NCBI GenBank assembly: GCA_034509755.1
Contig: CM067547.1
Coordinates: 49,130,859 to 49,194,858, forward strand
Length of the DNA stretch: 64,000 bases
Source of the DNA: Anisodus tanguticus
Taxonomy: Eukaryota; Streptophyta; Magnoliopsida; Solanales; Solanaceae
Direction of reading: 5' to 3'
The position numbers were made by a program, and so were the translations under genes. This document shows, in pieces, positions 1 to 10,669 of the stretch. How positions within the stretch are numbered: position 1 is the first letter of the stretch; each line of letters begins with the position of its first letter. The notes under the pieces are model-generated. The model was not told where the DNA came from. It searched no databases and saw only the letters and a list, made by a program, of their open reading frames with translations.

Positions 1-89
1 TCCTGAACTATTTACGATTGTCCAGCTTACCAAACGACCCCTTAAAGAATTAAACAAAAAAGAATAAAGTTGCAATGATACACAATATA

Positions 90-296
90 AAAAAGCTCAG
101 TTTATTTTTGGTTCATGAAAATTAGTAATATGGATAATAGTTTGATCCTAGTGACCAAACATAAAACATAATCAAGAAATATTAATTCATTCTTGATTTT
201 AACAATACATGGGAAATCCTTCTCAAGAAGATCATATAAAGAAAATTAAACATAAAACTGATCCACCATTTTCTTCCATGATTAATTAATTTATGT
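90..296 (-). other. GASA copy 1 3' untranslated/downstream region
   Basis: The sequence downstream of the stop contains a block (GGTTCATGAAAATT, ATGGATAATAGTTTGAT, GACCAAACA, TCAAGAAATATTAATT) that recurs below copy 2 (about 16740-16835) and copy 3 (about 28050-28140). Its conservation marks the extent of the ancestral duplicated segment. I could not fix a poly(A) site. Confidence 0.6.
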
Positions 297-1359
297 TCAT
301 GGACATTTTGGTCCTCCTGATTGTGTGTGCCAATTGTTGTAGCAAGCACAACACCCTTTATTTTGCCCAACATAACCTGGTGGAACACATTGGCACCAAT
401 TACAACAATGGTTGCAGTAAAATAAACATCTTTTTTTGTGACCTTTAAGTGCACATCTCTTAATGCATGCCTTTGCACATCCTGAAAAACATAAATAGTT
501 TTTGTTAAAAAAAATTAAGAAGTATATATACAGCTGACGGATGCATAATATATATAATGTTATATATATCAATTTAAAAAGTAAACAGTGAATTCAATCC
601 GCTATTCGTGTAAATGTTCCTTTTTTTTAGGTAAAAAGAACAGATTTACCTATCTACTTTTTGAGTATGTTACACACTTACACCCCTTAAGAGAGTTGAT
701 AAGGAGAAGGGTGACTTTGAAAAATATTAAATAATAACCTTTTAGGTTTTGAAAAATTTATTTAATTTTTGGTCACGGAAAAAATTCGAGATTTTCACTT
801 ATTTTGAACTAGAGAGAGTATCTTTTAGAAAATTCTTACAAATATCACTGTTCATAAGGTTCATGCTTTGAGAATTATTTTAGAAATAAACAACTACATT
901 CCGAACAATCTTTGTGAAAGGAAAAGTCCGAAGGCAAAATCGCCACACTGTACCAGAGGTCCCTTGGCCAGGTAGGATGTAAATCGAGGGATATGCGCGA
1001 GTGGCAGTCCTGCAAGGAGAGGACCAACGGGACACGAACCCAAAGAACAACCCCTTGCAATATTTCAAAGAAAGATCGTCATCACACGGATTCGAACCCG
1101 CGACGTCGGAGTAGTTGTACCCCAATCACCTTGCCACTTATCAACTCGCTTGTGCCCCTAGGGGCCCATTCCGAACAATCTTAATGTCCTCGCTTTGAAC
1201 CAAAAAGTAAGTGGATGTAAAACCAAAAAAAATACAAAATGATAAAAAGAGGTACTCACTACTTCTACGCACAGGACAATTATTGAAACCAATAAGTGGC
1301 TTAGCTTCTAACATTGATGCCATAATGAGCAAGGCCAGAAAAAAGGGAAGAAGCCTCAT
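297..1359 (-). CDS. GASA/snakin-type cysteine-rich secreted peptide, copy 1 (intact)
   Basis: Two coding exons predict a 94-residue precursor. Exon 1 (1359-1260) encodes a hydrophobic signal peptide (MRLLPFFLALLIMAS) and the first mature residues including NNCP. It ends at a GTGAGT donor. Exon 2 (481-297) follows a TTTTTCAG acceptor and encodes the GASA domain with CVPPG and a PKCP C-terminus before TGA. GASA/snakin peptides are secreted, disulphide-rich proteins linked to gibberellin-regulated growth and antimicrobial defence; this role is family knowledge. The usual GASA domain has 12 cysteines, but this precursor has 14 after the signal peptide, with an extra one in exon 1 and another in a CCAC motif. 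The 778-bp intron holds a SINE. It is the only one of the three local copies with no visible lesion. Splice sites are inferred from sequence and from alignment with copies 2 and 3. Confidence 0.88.
913..1166 (-). mobile_element. tRNA-derived SINE in the GASA copy 1 intron
   Basis: A 254-bp element flanked by a perfect 16-bp target-site duplication, CATTCCGAACAATCTT, at 897-912 and 1167-1182. Read on the minus strand it begins GGGCCCCTAGGGGC. It then carries a Pol III A-box-like stretch (TGGCAAGGTGATTGGG) and a canonical B-box (GGGTTCGAATCC), as expected for a tRNA-derived SINE head. Long target duplications fit LINE-type priming. It lies in the intron in the same orientation as the host gene. 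It is not a functional tRNA gene, because no cloverleaf continues past the B-box. Confidence 0.85.
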
Positions 1360-1382
1360 CTTGTATACTTGTTCAAATCTCT

Positions 1383-2530
1383 TCTACAACAATGAAAAAA
1401 ATCAGTCAAAAGTTGAATTTTTTTTCTTTTAATCTTTAGATCTAGATACAAAGGCATAAAATCCAGAAAGGTTGGGACAGAAAGGTAATTACTGAGATCG
1501 TCAAGACAATGATTGTGTTTGGTATGAAGGAAATTGTCTTTGTTGGAAAAAAATCTTTACTTATTTTATAGCGTCTGATACAACAATAACATATCCAGTG
1601 AAATTTCATAATATGGGGTCAGGGGAGGGTAGAGTGTACGCAGACCTTATCTCTAACTTGGTAGGTAGAGCGGCTGTTTCGAGAGACAATCGGCTCAAGA
1701 CAGAGCATAAACACAAGCAAAGCAAGAGAAACGGTCAGATCCGGCCTGAAAAAATTTAAAGCAGTATGAAAATGCTGGTATCAAAAGCGAATAGGTCATG
1801 ATAGCGCATTCCGCAAAAGTAAGCAGTAACTAACGCAGTTAAATAACCTAAACAAAGTACACTAAAGGACACTAGCAATATAAATCAAACTACAGGGATC
1901 TATAAAGCAATAATGCGTCTATTAGTATGATGGACTAAGCGGAGTGGGGTGAGATGGAGTGAGGAGTGGGTTTCAGGGTGGCCAGGGATAGAATGGTCAA
2001 GGGGTGGGGTTTTAGGAGGAGGAAATGACGAACTTGAAATGTTATTTACGAAACATGTTTTTCCTACTGAAAATATTTTTCAGAAATTTTGACCAATCAA
2101 ATTTAAGAATATTGAAAAAAATTTCTCACAGAAAATGTTTAACTCCATACCAAACACACCCACTAAATTGCCACGGAAAACTTTATTTTGTATCTCACAC
2201 ATGGACCTTAAATTTTATACTTTTGGGTCCACATATTTTTGAAAAAGTACCTCATACAAAATAATTGTGTGAGGCACAAAATAAAAAATTTCAAATGCCC
2301 ACTAATAAAGACCAAAGACTGAATCTATAACAGGTAATTGTAAAGAGAGAAGCACAAGATGAATTGGAGGCAGAAAGGTAATTACAAAGATTAGAAGACT
2401 AATATACCTTAACAATGTATGGATAGAGAAAAAACAAAGATGTGATAAAGAAAAGGGTTGAAGAATGAGTGAAGAAAGGATGGGAATGTGGGGTTTTGTA
2501 GTTCTCTATTTATTGGAATAACCAAAGAGT
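1383..2530 (-). promoter_or_regulatory. Putative GASA copy 1 promoter, 5' UTR exon and 5' UTR intron
   Basis: On the minus strand, AATAAATAGAGAAC near 2505-2520 looks like a TATA region. It is followed by a pyrimidine-rich leader that ends at an AAG/GTATAT donor (intron starts at 2407). A plausible acceptor, TTGTTGTAG, lies at about 1384-1392, just upstream of the ATG. This would put about 1 kb of intron in the 5' UTR. Copies 2 and 3 have a TATA box within about 80 bp of their ATG and share no obvious promoter with copy 1. The splicing is inferred, and a promoter close to the ATG remains possible. Confidence 0.4.
1577..1745 (+). repeat. SINE-related repeat fragment
   Basis: Contains GGGGTCAGGGGAGGGTAGAG, GTACGCAGACCTTATCTCTA and GGTAGAGCGGCTGTTTCGAG, a dispersed repeat signature of Solanaceae SINE tails (family assignment from memory). 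A decayed relative lies in the copy 2 intron at about 17160-17275 (ACATATTCAGTG, TACATACCTTATCTCTA, GGTAGAGAG). No target duplication was identified. Confidence 0.5.
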
Positions 2531-3855
2531 GGGGTGTGGGAGAGGAAGCGTGTATTATAATTTACTTGCCTTAAATTTTATAGTAATCTATATTAAGAAA
2601 AGAATATTATTTAATTTTCTTCTAAATTTAGTTACTACATTAATCATATAATATTTAGTTTTCTTTTAATTTAGTGTCTATAAAAAAAATATATATATAT
2701 ATTTTATTTTATTCTCTTTATTCCTTTATAAATAGATATATCGTCTTTTATTTTTCAATTGAAGAAACAATTCACGAATAAATACAAAAAGTTATAGTTT
2801 ATTCTCTTTTCAAGTTTCTCTTAGTTTCTTCGATTTCAGAAAAAACATCAAACATGCATTTGGATATAAAAATTGTGAAATTTAAAAAAAAAAAAAAGAT
2901 TGAAAAAGATAATGATAACAAACACAACTGAACTATTATTTTTTTTGTAAGCTTCACCCCAATTATCAGTTGTTTTCTTTTCTTATCTAAACTATTATCA
3001 CATAAGTATTAGAATACACTTAAGTGATAGTTCAGGTAGGAAAAGAAAATAACTTTCTAGTCAATAACTTCGAGATGTATTTAAATATATAGACAGTAAT
3101 AGTTTAAACAGGAAAAAAGAACAACTATGAGTAATAGTCATGGCGTGAGACTCGCAAAAAAAATATTTCCCCTCATGTACCTTAAGAAATATTAATTATG
3201 AAATGAATCTGATTTACTTTACATTTATTTATGTCTAAGTTATAATATCTTTCAATTAAATATTTATTCTACTTACGTGTCAACTTCATTAATAACAAAA
3301 GGTAAACTGAAGAAATAATAATTAATTATCCATTGAACGTTTAAAATGATTAATGATTTGATATAACTATTTTTAATAATCACAATAAATAACTTAAAAT
3401 TGAGGAATTGTTCAGATATATTTTTTACCATTAACTCTATTTGAAAATGACATTTAAAAATAATTTTTTGGAGTTTTTGATTTGGAGAAAATTGTGACTG
3501 TTCTGTCCAAATAATTTTCCAAATTAATACTTGGAAAAGTGAGAAATATCGAAGACCAAAGGGCACCAAATGTCAAATAAAAAAGAAGGTATGGGGACCA
3601 TTGCTTGTGCATCGCCTGAAATGTATCTGAAGCCATGTGCACACATGTGCCCTTCAATTATGATAATAAGTGAAGTCATGTGCATATAAATGTTCTTTTT
3701 CTTTTCTTTTTGTCTACTTTTTGACATTTCCCATTTCTTTTTGTCAAACCAAAAAGAGGACAAATGTAAATGCTATTTTTTTCTTGTTACCCAAACGAAT
3801 TTGAGCCACATTTCATATAACGAATACTAACCATTTCATCACAATTTTGTTAGTT
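2531..3855. other. A+T-rich intergenic DNA
   Basis: No supportable gene. Open frames near 3270-3760 are low-complexity and lack a start context or family signature. A weak inverted repeat around 2955-3125 (GTTGTTTTCTTTTCTTATCT against AGGTAGGAAAAGAAAATAAC) may be an old MITE. Confidence 0.5.
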
Positions 3856-4830
3856 CATAAATTACTCTTTAACTTATCTCTAAAACTTACTTTAACAATT
3901 TAATTTTACCATCAACGGACTATAAATGCGTGAAGAGGAAGAAAACGAACAATTTGATATAAATGCTTGAAAAGGAAGAAAACGCTTTTTCGAACAATTT
4001 GATATAAATGCGTGAAGAGGAAGAAAACGCTTTTTCGAACAATCCGAACCCATGGGCATACGACCGGGCAAGATAACCAAAAAAAAAATAAAAAATTATA
4101 CACATGTCATCTTTCAATTGAATGACATTTAACTAATTTTTTTTTTATTTCCTTTTCAATTTAAATTTTCTCTTTTTTATTTGCCCAGCCATCAGAACAG
4201 TTCTTCTCAGAGGAAAATGAAATTGTCCAGGCCATCAGAATAGTTCTTCCCAAGATAGAGGAAAATTAAATTAATTTCTTACTTTCTCATTGGCATTTGT
4301 TTTAAATCTGGATTTGTTAATTTTTTTCATGGATTTAGCTTGAAACTAAAATGTTAGGTGCTGGACTTTTGAAACCCCATAACACAGTAACAACAAGGGA
4401 GTCGTCATTGAAGGTGATCGGAGAAGAGAAAGAAAGCAATTGGGGTTACTGAGAGATACGCGTAGTTGGCCGAAAATTAATATTTGTCGAATGGAGATTA
4501 ACGGGTCATCGGTTCACTGAAAAATGTATGTTTTCGGTGGGACGATGAAGATAAAGAGAGTTGATTGAGATATACTTATTTAAGGGATTTTAATAATTAA
4601 TTAGAGATTAATTAATGTGAAAATAATTAATAAAAGAAAGAAAAACCTCCACTAGCACTGATGTGGCGCTGATGTGACATCGCGTGTATAATACCTTCAC
4701 TACCAAGATTGACTCTTTATTTGTAAGGGGTATTAATTTTACTTCAAACAAGAATAGTAAGGTATATAAACATTCGTAAAATTAAATTGCTAAAGTGAGT
4801 TTTAGAGACAAGTTAAGGAGTGATTTTATG
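3856..4830. repeat. Inverted repeat pair bounding about 1 kb
   Basis: The arm at 3856-3909 (starts CATAAATTACTCTTTAACTT, ends CAATTTAATTTTAC) is the near-perfect inverse of 4776-4830. A third arm copy is at 5102-5156, created by a local duplication. This suggests a degenerate TIR element, although no clear target duplication is visible. The interval has no coding signature. Confidence 0.5.
3921..4047. repeat. 45-bp tandem repeat, about 2.8 units
   Basis: Three units begin with TATAAATGC at 3921, 3958 and 4003. The second and third are 45 bp. The first lacks the GCTTTTTCG segment. Three short frames on the minus strand translate this repeat and are not genes. Confidence 0.8.
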
Positions 4831-5277
4831 TATTTATTTATGGACAACTTAAAAGGCAAAATACATTGATAATTTCTAAAATTTGTTCTTGTTACTATAG
4901 TTTCAAAAAATTTAGAGGTATTTCGAGTTGAAGGTGCATTACTATTAGAGAATAGGTAAAGATAATCGAAGGGGAAAAGGTTAATTTTTTTTTTTTTTTT
5001 TTTTTAGAGCGGGGTCGGGTCGGGACCGGGGCGGGGTCGGGTCGTCCCGGCCCACTCGCCAGCCCTACTTCAAACAAGAATAGTAAGGTATATAAACATT
5101 CGTAAAATTAAATTGCTAAAGTGAGTTTTAGAGACAAGTTAAGAAGTGATTTTATGTATTTATTTATGGACAACTTAAAAGGCAAAATACATTGATAATT
5201 TCTAAAATTTGTTCTTGTTACTATAGTTTATTTAGATACTATTAGAGAATAGTTAAAGATAATCGAAGGGGAAAAGG
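4741..5277. repeat. Near-identical direct duplication around a poly(T)/GC-rich insert
   Basis: About 165 bp starting ACTTCAAACAAGAATAGTAA occurs at 4741 and again at 5067, offset 326 bp, with very few mismatches. The two copies then share a downstream stretch ending ATAATCGAAGGGGAAAAGG. Between them lies a run of more than 20 T followed by a GC-rich tract of GGGTCGGGTCGGGACC type (about 5009-5066), resembling the end of a GC-rich MITE or retroelement. Confidence 0.8.
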
Positions 5278-5844
5278 CTTTGAGGTGTGGATAAATTGAC
5301 TTTTCGTAAAGATATATTGTCTGTATATATATTGGGGTAAATACAAATAAGTTTCTTCAGGATACAACGACGCTAGTGTCATACTTGCAGATTTTTTCAT
5401 AGTCACTTCATGAAGGAATACCTTATTTATAGAGTTAAAAAGATGACTATTCTGAATAGTCATCTCCATTAAGTTCAAATTTTAAATAAAATATGAAAAT
5501 ACAAAGGCTTTTAATATTTAAAGTCTTCAAACTCATTTTGCCTTCGGTTGTGGATCAATCCCACTTCATATATACTACAAATTATCTAACAAATATTTGA
5601 ACTACGTGATATTTCAATTGAACGCCTGAACACATATTAACATATTTCTATTAAGCATTTTATACTTAAAATTTTGGAAAAATATTTGTGTGTATTTTCA
5701 AGCATCCATTATGTAAATATATAAATTAATTAAAATAGTTTACCTCTTTTACTTATAAATATTAACCTCAATAAGTCATACAACCATATGCCTATTCCAA
5801 TTGAGGATGATACATATAATTGAATGAAGTGTACATTTTATGCT
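5278..5844. other. Intergenic DNA, nothing recognised
   Basis: A+T-rich sequence. The short minus-strand frame at 5242-5478 has no recognisable family signature. Confidence 0.5.
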
Positions 5845-5985
5845 TGGATTCAAGTCGTGGAAACAGTCTCTTGCAGAAATGTGAGGTAATGCTGCGTACA
5901 ATAAACCCTTGTGGTCCGGCCTTTCTCTGGATCCCGCGCATAGCTAGAGCTTAGTGCATCGGGCTGTCCTTTTTTTTTTTTATCT
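5845..5985 (+). mobile_element. tRNA-derived SINE 3' portion (Au-like)
   Basis: The order is a B-box-like GGATTCAAGTC, then GGAAACAGTCTCTTGCAGAA, GCTGCGTACAATA, CCCTTGTGGTCCGG, GCGCATAGCTAGAGCTTAGT and CGGGCTGTCC before a T run. I recognise this as the tail of the widespread plant Au-type SINE (from memory). The 5' end is unclear and no target duplication was found. Confidence 0.6.
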
Positions 5986-6160
5986 ATATAATGCAAGTTT
6001 GAGAACACGTGAAAAAACTTTTTCAAAATTTAAATCGATGTATTTAATATAAACACTTTATCGTGTGTTTTAAATTGAGATGCTTAACTAAAACATGTTC
6101 AAATATCCAAATAAAATATAATAAATTTAAGGCACTTTGTTTTACAAATTATGATGTGGC

Positions 6161-6394
6161 ATGATTTATTTGATATGAACATGATGTGTCATTCCCATTG
6201 GGCGAAGCAAGAAATAGACAAGGTTGGAGGTGATTAAACATTTGTCTTTCAAACCAAGTTGTTATTGTAATTGAACGATTTTCTAATAGCATACTCTATT
6301 TGGTAAGGACAAATGTTTAATCACCTCCAACCTCGTCTATTTCTTGCTTGTCCTAATGGGAATGACACACAACATTCAATCAAATAAAATCATA
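6161..6394. repeat. Long hairpin (about 86-bp inverted arms, 58-bp loop)
   Basis: The arm 6161-6247 pairs with 6306-6394. The inner 63 bp differ at about five positions, for instance AGCAAGAAATAGACAAGG against AGCAAGAAATAGACGAGG. Outer pairing continues through TTTATTTGAT. The structure could be a fold-back MITE or a small-RNA hairpin. It encodes no protein. Confidence 0.8.
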
Positions 6395-7436
6395 TCAATT
6401 ACCATCTTCATCAACCTAAAAATTTTCAAAAAGAATTGTCTACTCCTCTATTTTTCTGTATTTGGATAAATTTTTAAAATCTTTTTATTATAAGAGAAGA
6501 TTATCAATTGTCTTTAGACAAAATACTTTTGGAGGAAAAAAATTGTATTCGGCTAACTAATTAAAAAGTATTTTATCACTATTAGAGTAATAATTTGTGC
6601 TTGGTTAAGATTTGGAAAGTGATTTTGGGAAAAGATATTTTTTTTAGCTTCTAAAAAGCAACTTTTGTTACTACTCAAAAATATTTATCATTGTCCTAAA
6701 AACTTGTTCAAACACATTAACTCCCTAAAATAATGATGTATTTGATAAAACAAGTGTTGATAAGCGATTTGTTGGAATGACTAAAATATCCTTGTATCTT
6801 TTTGCCAAAATCATAAATTTAAACAACGGAGGAACGACATATACATATATATATATATATAGTGAAGAGAAAGTTAGGTGTTGAGAAAGATTTTTTTAAA
6901 ATTAAAAGTAATATTAATAAAAATAAAATAGTAAAATATTTGATCAAATTAAAAGTTCTTATAAGCTATAAAGTTATAAGTTAGAGATGACCAATTTATG
7001 ATATTTGGTTGATTTGACTTATACGCACTTTGGTGTTTTATCAAACATTTTGATAAGTTAAAAAGTGCTTGTAAATAAGTTGACAAGTTTATAAGAATAG
7101 TCAAACATCCATAAGTATTATTAACTTCTTAAAAGTCTAGTCAAAATTCTGAAGTTCAATCTTTTTCATATATTTCTTTACCTCATCGTTATAGTCTAAA
7201 TCTCTTATTCGATTTTCCATTATTGTGATCCAAATTACCTTTTCAATTTTTTAACCAAAGAAGAGTGCACATGGAGATTGAGAGGTGGATCCAAATCTAG
7301 AAATTGTTGCAATTTTTTTTACATGTTGTCAAATGGAGTTTGTATATGTGACTGATTTTTCAGGAACCTTGCTGCTATTTTTCTATTAGTATTTTAGTAC
7401 TACTAGATAATTAAATATAATATAAATGTTGAAAAT
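6395..7436. other. A+T-rich intergenic DNA
   Basis: No gene recognised. Contains a (TA)n run near 6846-6862 and scattered short repeats. Confidence 0.5.
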
Positions 7437-7878
7437 TTGCCTTTGGTGGAGAGGTTGCGTCCACCCATATTTAATGACTTAAACACTAGGATTTCGCATG
7501 TTGGAGGCTTTGTCTCTTCACACGTTCATAATCTACTAAGTGAGTAGATGACCGTAGGGCCAAGGATCGTCAAATTTCGTTAAGAAATGAAAGAGATATT
7601 GGTCCACGAAGTAAGGTGTTTGAGACATGAAAATATGGTGTAAGACAAATCTACCACATCGGTGGGAAAATGAAGAATTGTTCTCTTTATAAGCCTAAAA
7701 ATGGATAAGGGTTTGGGACCCCAAAGGGTAACCCATGTGTTTGAAAGAGGGAGGACCTAGGTGTGCTTGGGTTCGAGGCTAGCCTACAAGCCCGTCCGGT
7801 CTTGGGTCGTGGGCTTCTTTTGAACCCCAAACTGTTTAGTATTTAGAGTTTGGTCCCTGGAGTTTCAGAAATCCAACA
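7437..7878 (+). mobile_element. Degenerate LTR related to the 34-41 kb Copia family
   Basis: Runs from TGTTGAAAATTTGCCTTTGG to ATCCAACA. It follows, in the same order, the reverse complement of the LTRs at 34381 and 39623: GTAGGGCCAAG, ATCGTCAAATTTCGTTAAGA, GAAGTAAGGTGTTTGA, GGGTTTGGGACCCCAAAGGG and GGGAGGACCTAG. It is shorter (442 bp) and diverged, with no clear 5-bp target duplication, so it is an old solo LTR or fragment in the opposite orientation. Confidence 0.75.
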
Positions 7879-8188
7879 ATTTATGGCATTAAATTTCTGA
7901 TGCAAAACATTTCTAGCCATGAATACCCATGATTACTATTGCCTGCAAACGTAAAAGCATATATGTTGGGCAATCTTGTCTTAAAGACAAAGAGTCATCT
8001 CTCGACTCAGTCACAGTTATAACAATTCAGATTTAGTGTTTCTTGATTTCAGGTTATCAAGATTCAAGACTCAACAAACTTGCGGCAGTTCTGAATATTG
8101 GTTGTTTGTTCATCATTTCGAACACTTGTAATATTTATTTACTTCCCGTACGTGCTTTATATAGTCAACAATAAATACCATAATTTAG

Positions 8189-8360
8189 GCTTATCTTTTT
8201 TTATTTAATGTGACATTGGTACACTTGTTGGCCACATTAGAAGAAATCAGGTTTCTTGTGACGACTTTTAATAAGCTTATCTTTTTTATTTGGTGTAACA
8301 TCAATACACTTATTGGCCACATTATAAGAAATTAGATTTTTTATGACGACTTTTAATAAC
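8189..8360. repeat. Tandem duplication of an 86-bp unit
   Basis: Two diverged units start with GCTTATCTTTTT at 8189 and 8275. Both contain TGGCCACATTA, AGAAAT and ACGACTTTTAATAA. No coding content. Confidence 0.75.
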
Positions 8361-10331
8361 GACACCTCTAGTCGCATTAATAGATAAGCGTAATGCGGCG
8401 ACCGTCCAAGTCGCCAAAGGTTCAATTTCTTGATATTATAGATTATAGAAGAGTCATAATAGTCAATTAAGCGCAAAAAAAAAGATTAATTTGCTTAATC
8501 ATAAAAGTATTATAACCACGTGTTCATTCAATGCTCGTATGTGCTTATCATCTTATAAATATTTCATTTCTTTTTCTTAAATTCATTTTTGTATCTGCCA
8601 CAGGCCACACCCAAGTACTTGTACTGTGATTTCTCGTGTGGTCCCACATAACCCCATCATAAATTCTCTTTAAATGTTTTTGTCAGTTTAAATAATTTAT
8701 ATATTCTATAGTAGTATTTTTTTATTATGGGGTGAAATTTTTAATTTTGAGTTTTGACAATGAAAATATCTAACGAAAAAGTAGAATTTATCTTTATTTG
8801 CACATTTGATTTTTGTATGAATAACTATTGTAATAGAATAATAAAAAAGATATTGAAAAATATTTAAAAGGTATTCATCTATCCACATAATTTGAAAAGC
8901 GATTTCAAATTGAGATTTTTTATATGTCTAAAGGTAATTTTAAGAGTATGAACGGTTGAACTTCAAAAGTTAATTAAAGTGGCGAGTTATGTTTATTGTA
9001 CGAGGATATTAAGTTTATATGATTAGTTGATGTGAGAATTTGATTTAAGTAATATACACAATTAGAATAAATAATTTTCTTACTATCAAATCACATAAGA
9101 ATATCTATAAGTAAGTTTTTATAAAACATGAGATTTGTAATCTTAAAATAAGGCTTATTATGTACTACAATAATAAACGGAACGTGATTGTGTAAAACAA
9201 TTTTACACTAACAATATATATGCCATAAAATATTTAATATATGAATTATTTGTCTTCCATTATTCCAAGAGTATTTTTCAAATGTTTCAATAAATTGTCT
9301 TAAAATTCATTTTGTGAACTTTATATTGTTTCATTATGAAAATTAACATATGATATATTTATAGAAACAAAAGCAATTATCTTAGCTCCTAAAAATACAT
9401 TATTATAGTTACTTTCACTTTTAGGTAAAGAGTTATATACATTATTTTATTAAAAATATTTAGAATATATAATTTATGTAGAATTATATACAAATGTTTA
9501 TTAATCTATAACCGTTAATAACATTTTAAACGAATTATATGAAACTATCTCATTGAATTATTACAATTTATATCATGTTAATTTTTGTTAGCGCCATTTG
9601 ATTCCCTTTGTTGAAATAGTATATCATTTCATCACATATGCAAATTCCTTTGAAAGCTCTCCCTGCTTACTGTACTTAATTATTCTCTTATTTTTAATTA
9701 TGCAGGCATGAAGTAAAGTCATAACTTTTTTCCATGTTCTATCATGTTATAAGGAAAAAATGTGATCAACTTGCACATGTGATTAATTTTTTCAAGAATC
9801 TACTGCTACTAATATATAAGTGGAAATATAAGTTAGCAGCCTCATGGTCAACATTTGGATAACTTAATGAAGTCAGTTAGTAGTATTGCAATTTGCCATG
9901 TATAAGTTGACTAAATATTAATGCTTCTCCTCTGCCTATTCCGATAATTACGTTGTCCCTGCACATGATTTGTACTTTTTCTTTTGTTTTGGTTTTCATC
10001 TAGTATTCGTTATTTATATTGAGGCCCAACTAATTTGAATTCACGTCGCATAAAACGCATTTGAAAAATTACTTTCTTTTCTATCAAGAATCTTTTTATA
10101 CCCGGAGCTTAAAATCGGCACATGGTTTTTACTCCAACCTTTTTCAACTTTCTTTTTACCTGTTATATATTTTATTACTTTAAAAGTCGTTTCCTAGTTG
10201 GTTAGAGTTGTGTATGTATTAATAACATAGGTATATTAGTTATGAGATAATTTATTTATTATTTTATGCATGATTTAGTCATTCACGTATAAGTTATTGC
10301 ATATTTTATCCTGCATAAAGTAATACATAAA
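8361..10331. other. A+T-rich intergenic DNA
   Basis: About 2 kb with no recognisable gene, RNA or element. The minus-strand frames near 8237-8476 and 8706-8888 have no family signature. Confidence 0.5.
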
Positions 10332-10589
10332 TTCTCTCCGTCCCAATTTGTTTGAAAGTTGATCAGTTTGAGAGTCAAACAATTTTTCTTTGACTTAATT
10401 TTAAACATAAATTCTTCGAGTATTTTATAATAAAATTTACATATTTAAAAATTAAATAAAAAGTACTATAAGTCTGCATAATTAATAATTCACAATATAT
10501 GAAAATAGTTGAAGAAAATCATAGTCAAAGAAAGAACTGTTTGACTTTCAAACTAGTCAATCTTCAAACAAATTGAAATAGAGAGAGTA
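10332..10589. mobile_element. Stowaway-like MITE
   Basis: Terminal inverted repeats: left CTCTCCGTCCCAATTTGTTT, right CAAACAAATTGAAATAGAGA. They extend inward through AAAGTTGA and its complement. At about 258 bp, A+T-rich and non-coding, with the CTCC-type terminus, it fits a mariner-derived plant MITE. Confidence 0.75.
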
Positions 10590-10669
10590 TTAGTTACGAG
10601 GGTTCCTAAATTTCAATCTATACACCGTATTAGGTGTGTTAAATTATATATATAGCAAAAAAGATGCTA

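Noticed and set aside
1080..1150. Possible tRNA gene (TTCGAA-type B-box)
   Set aside because: Only A/B-box similarity without a foldable cloverleaf. It lies inside a SINE with a 16-bp target duplication.
3892..4117. Three overlapping minus-strand frames with repeated SNCSKKRF-like words
   Set aside because: They are translations of a 45-bp tandem repeat and have no coding signature.
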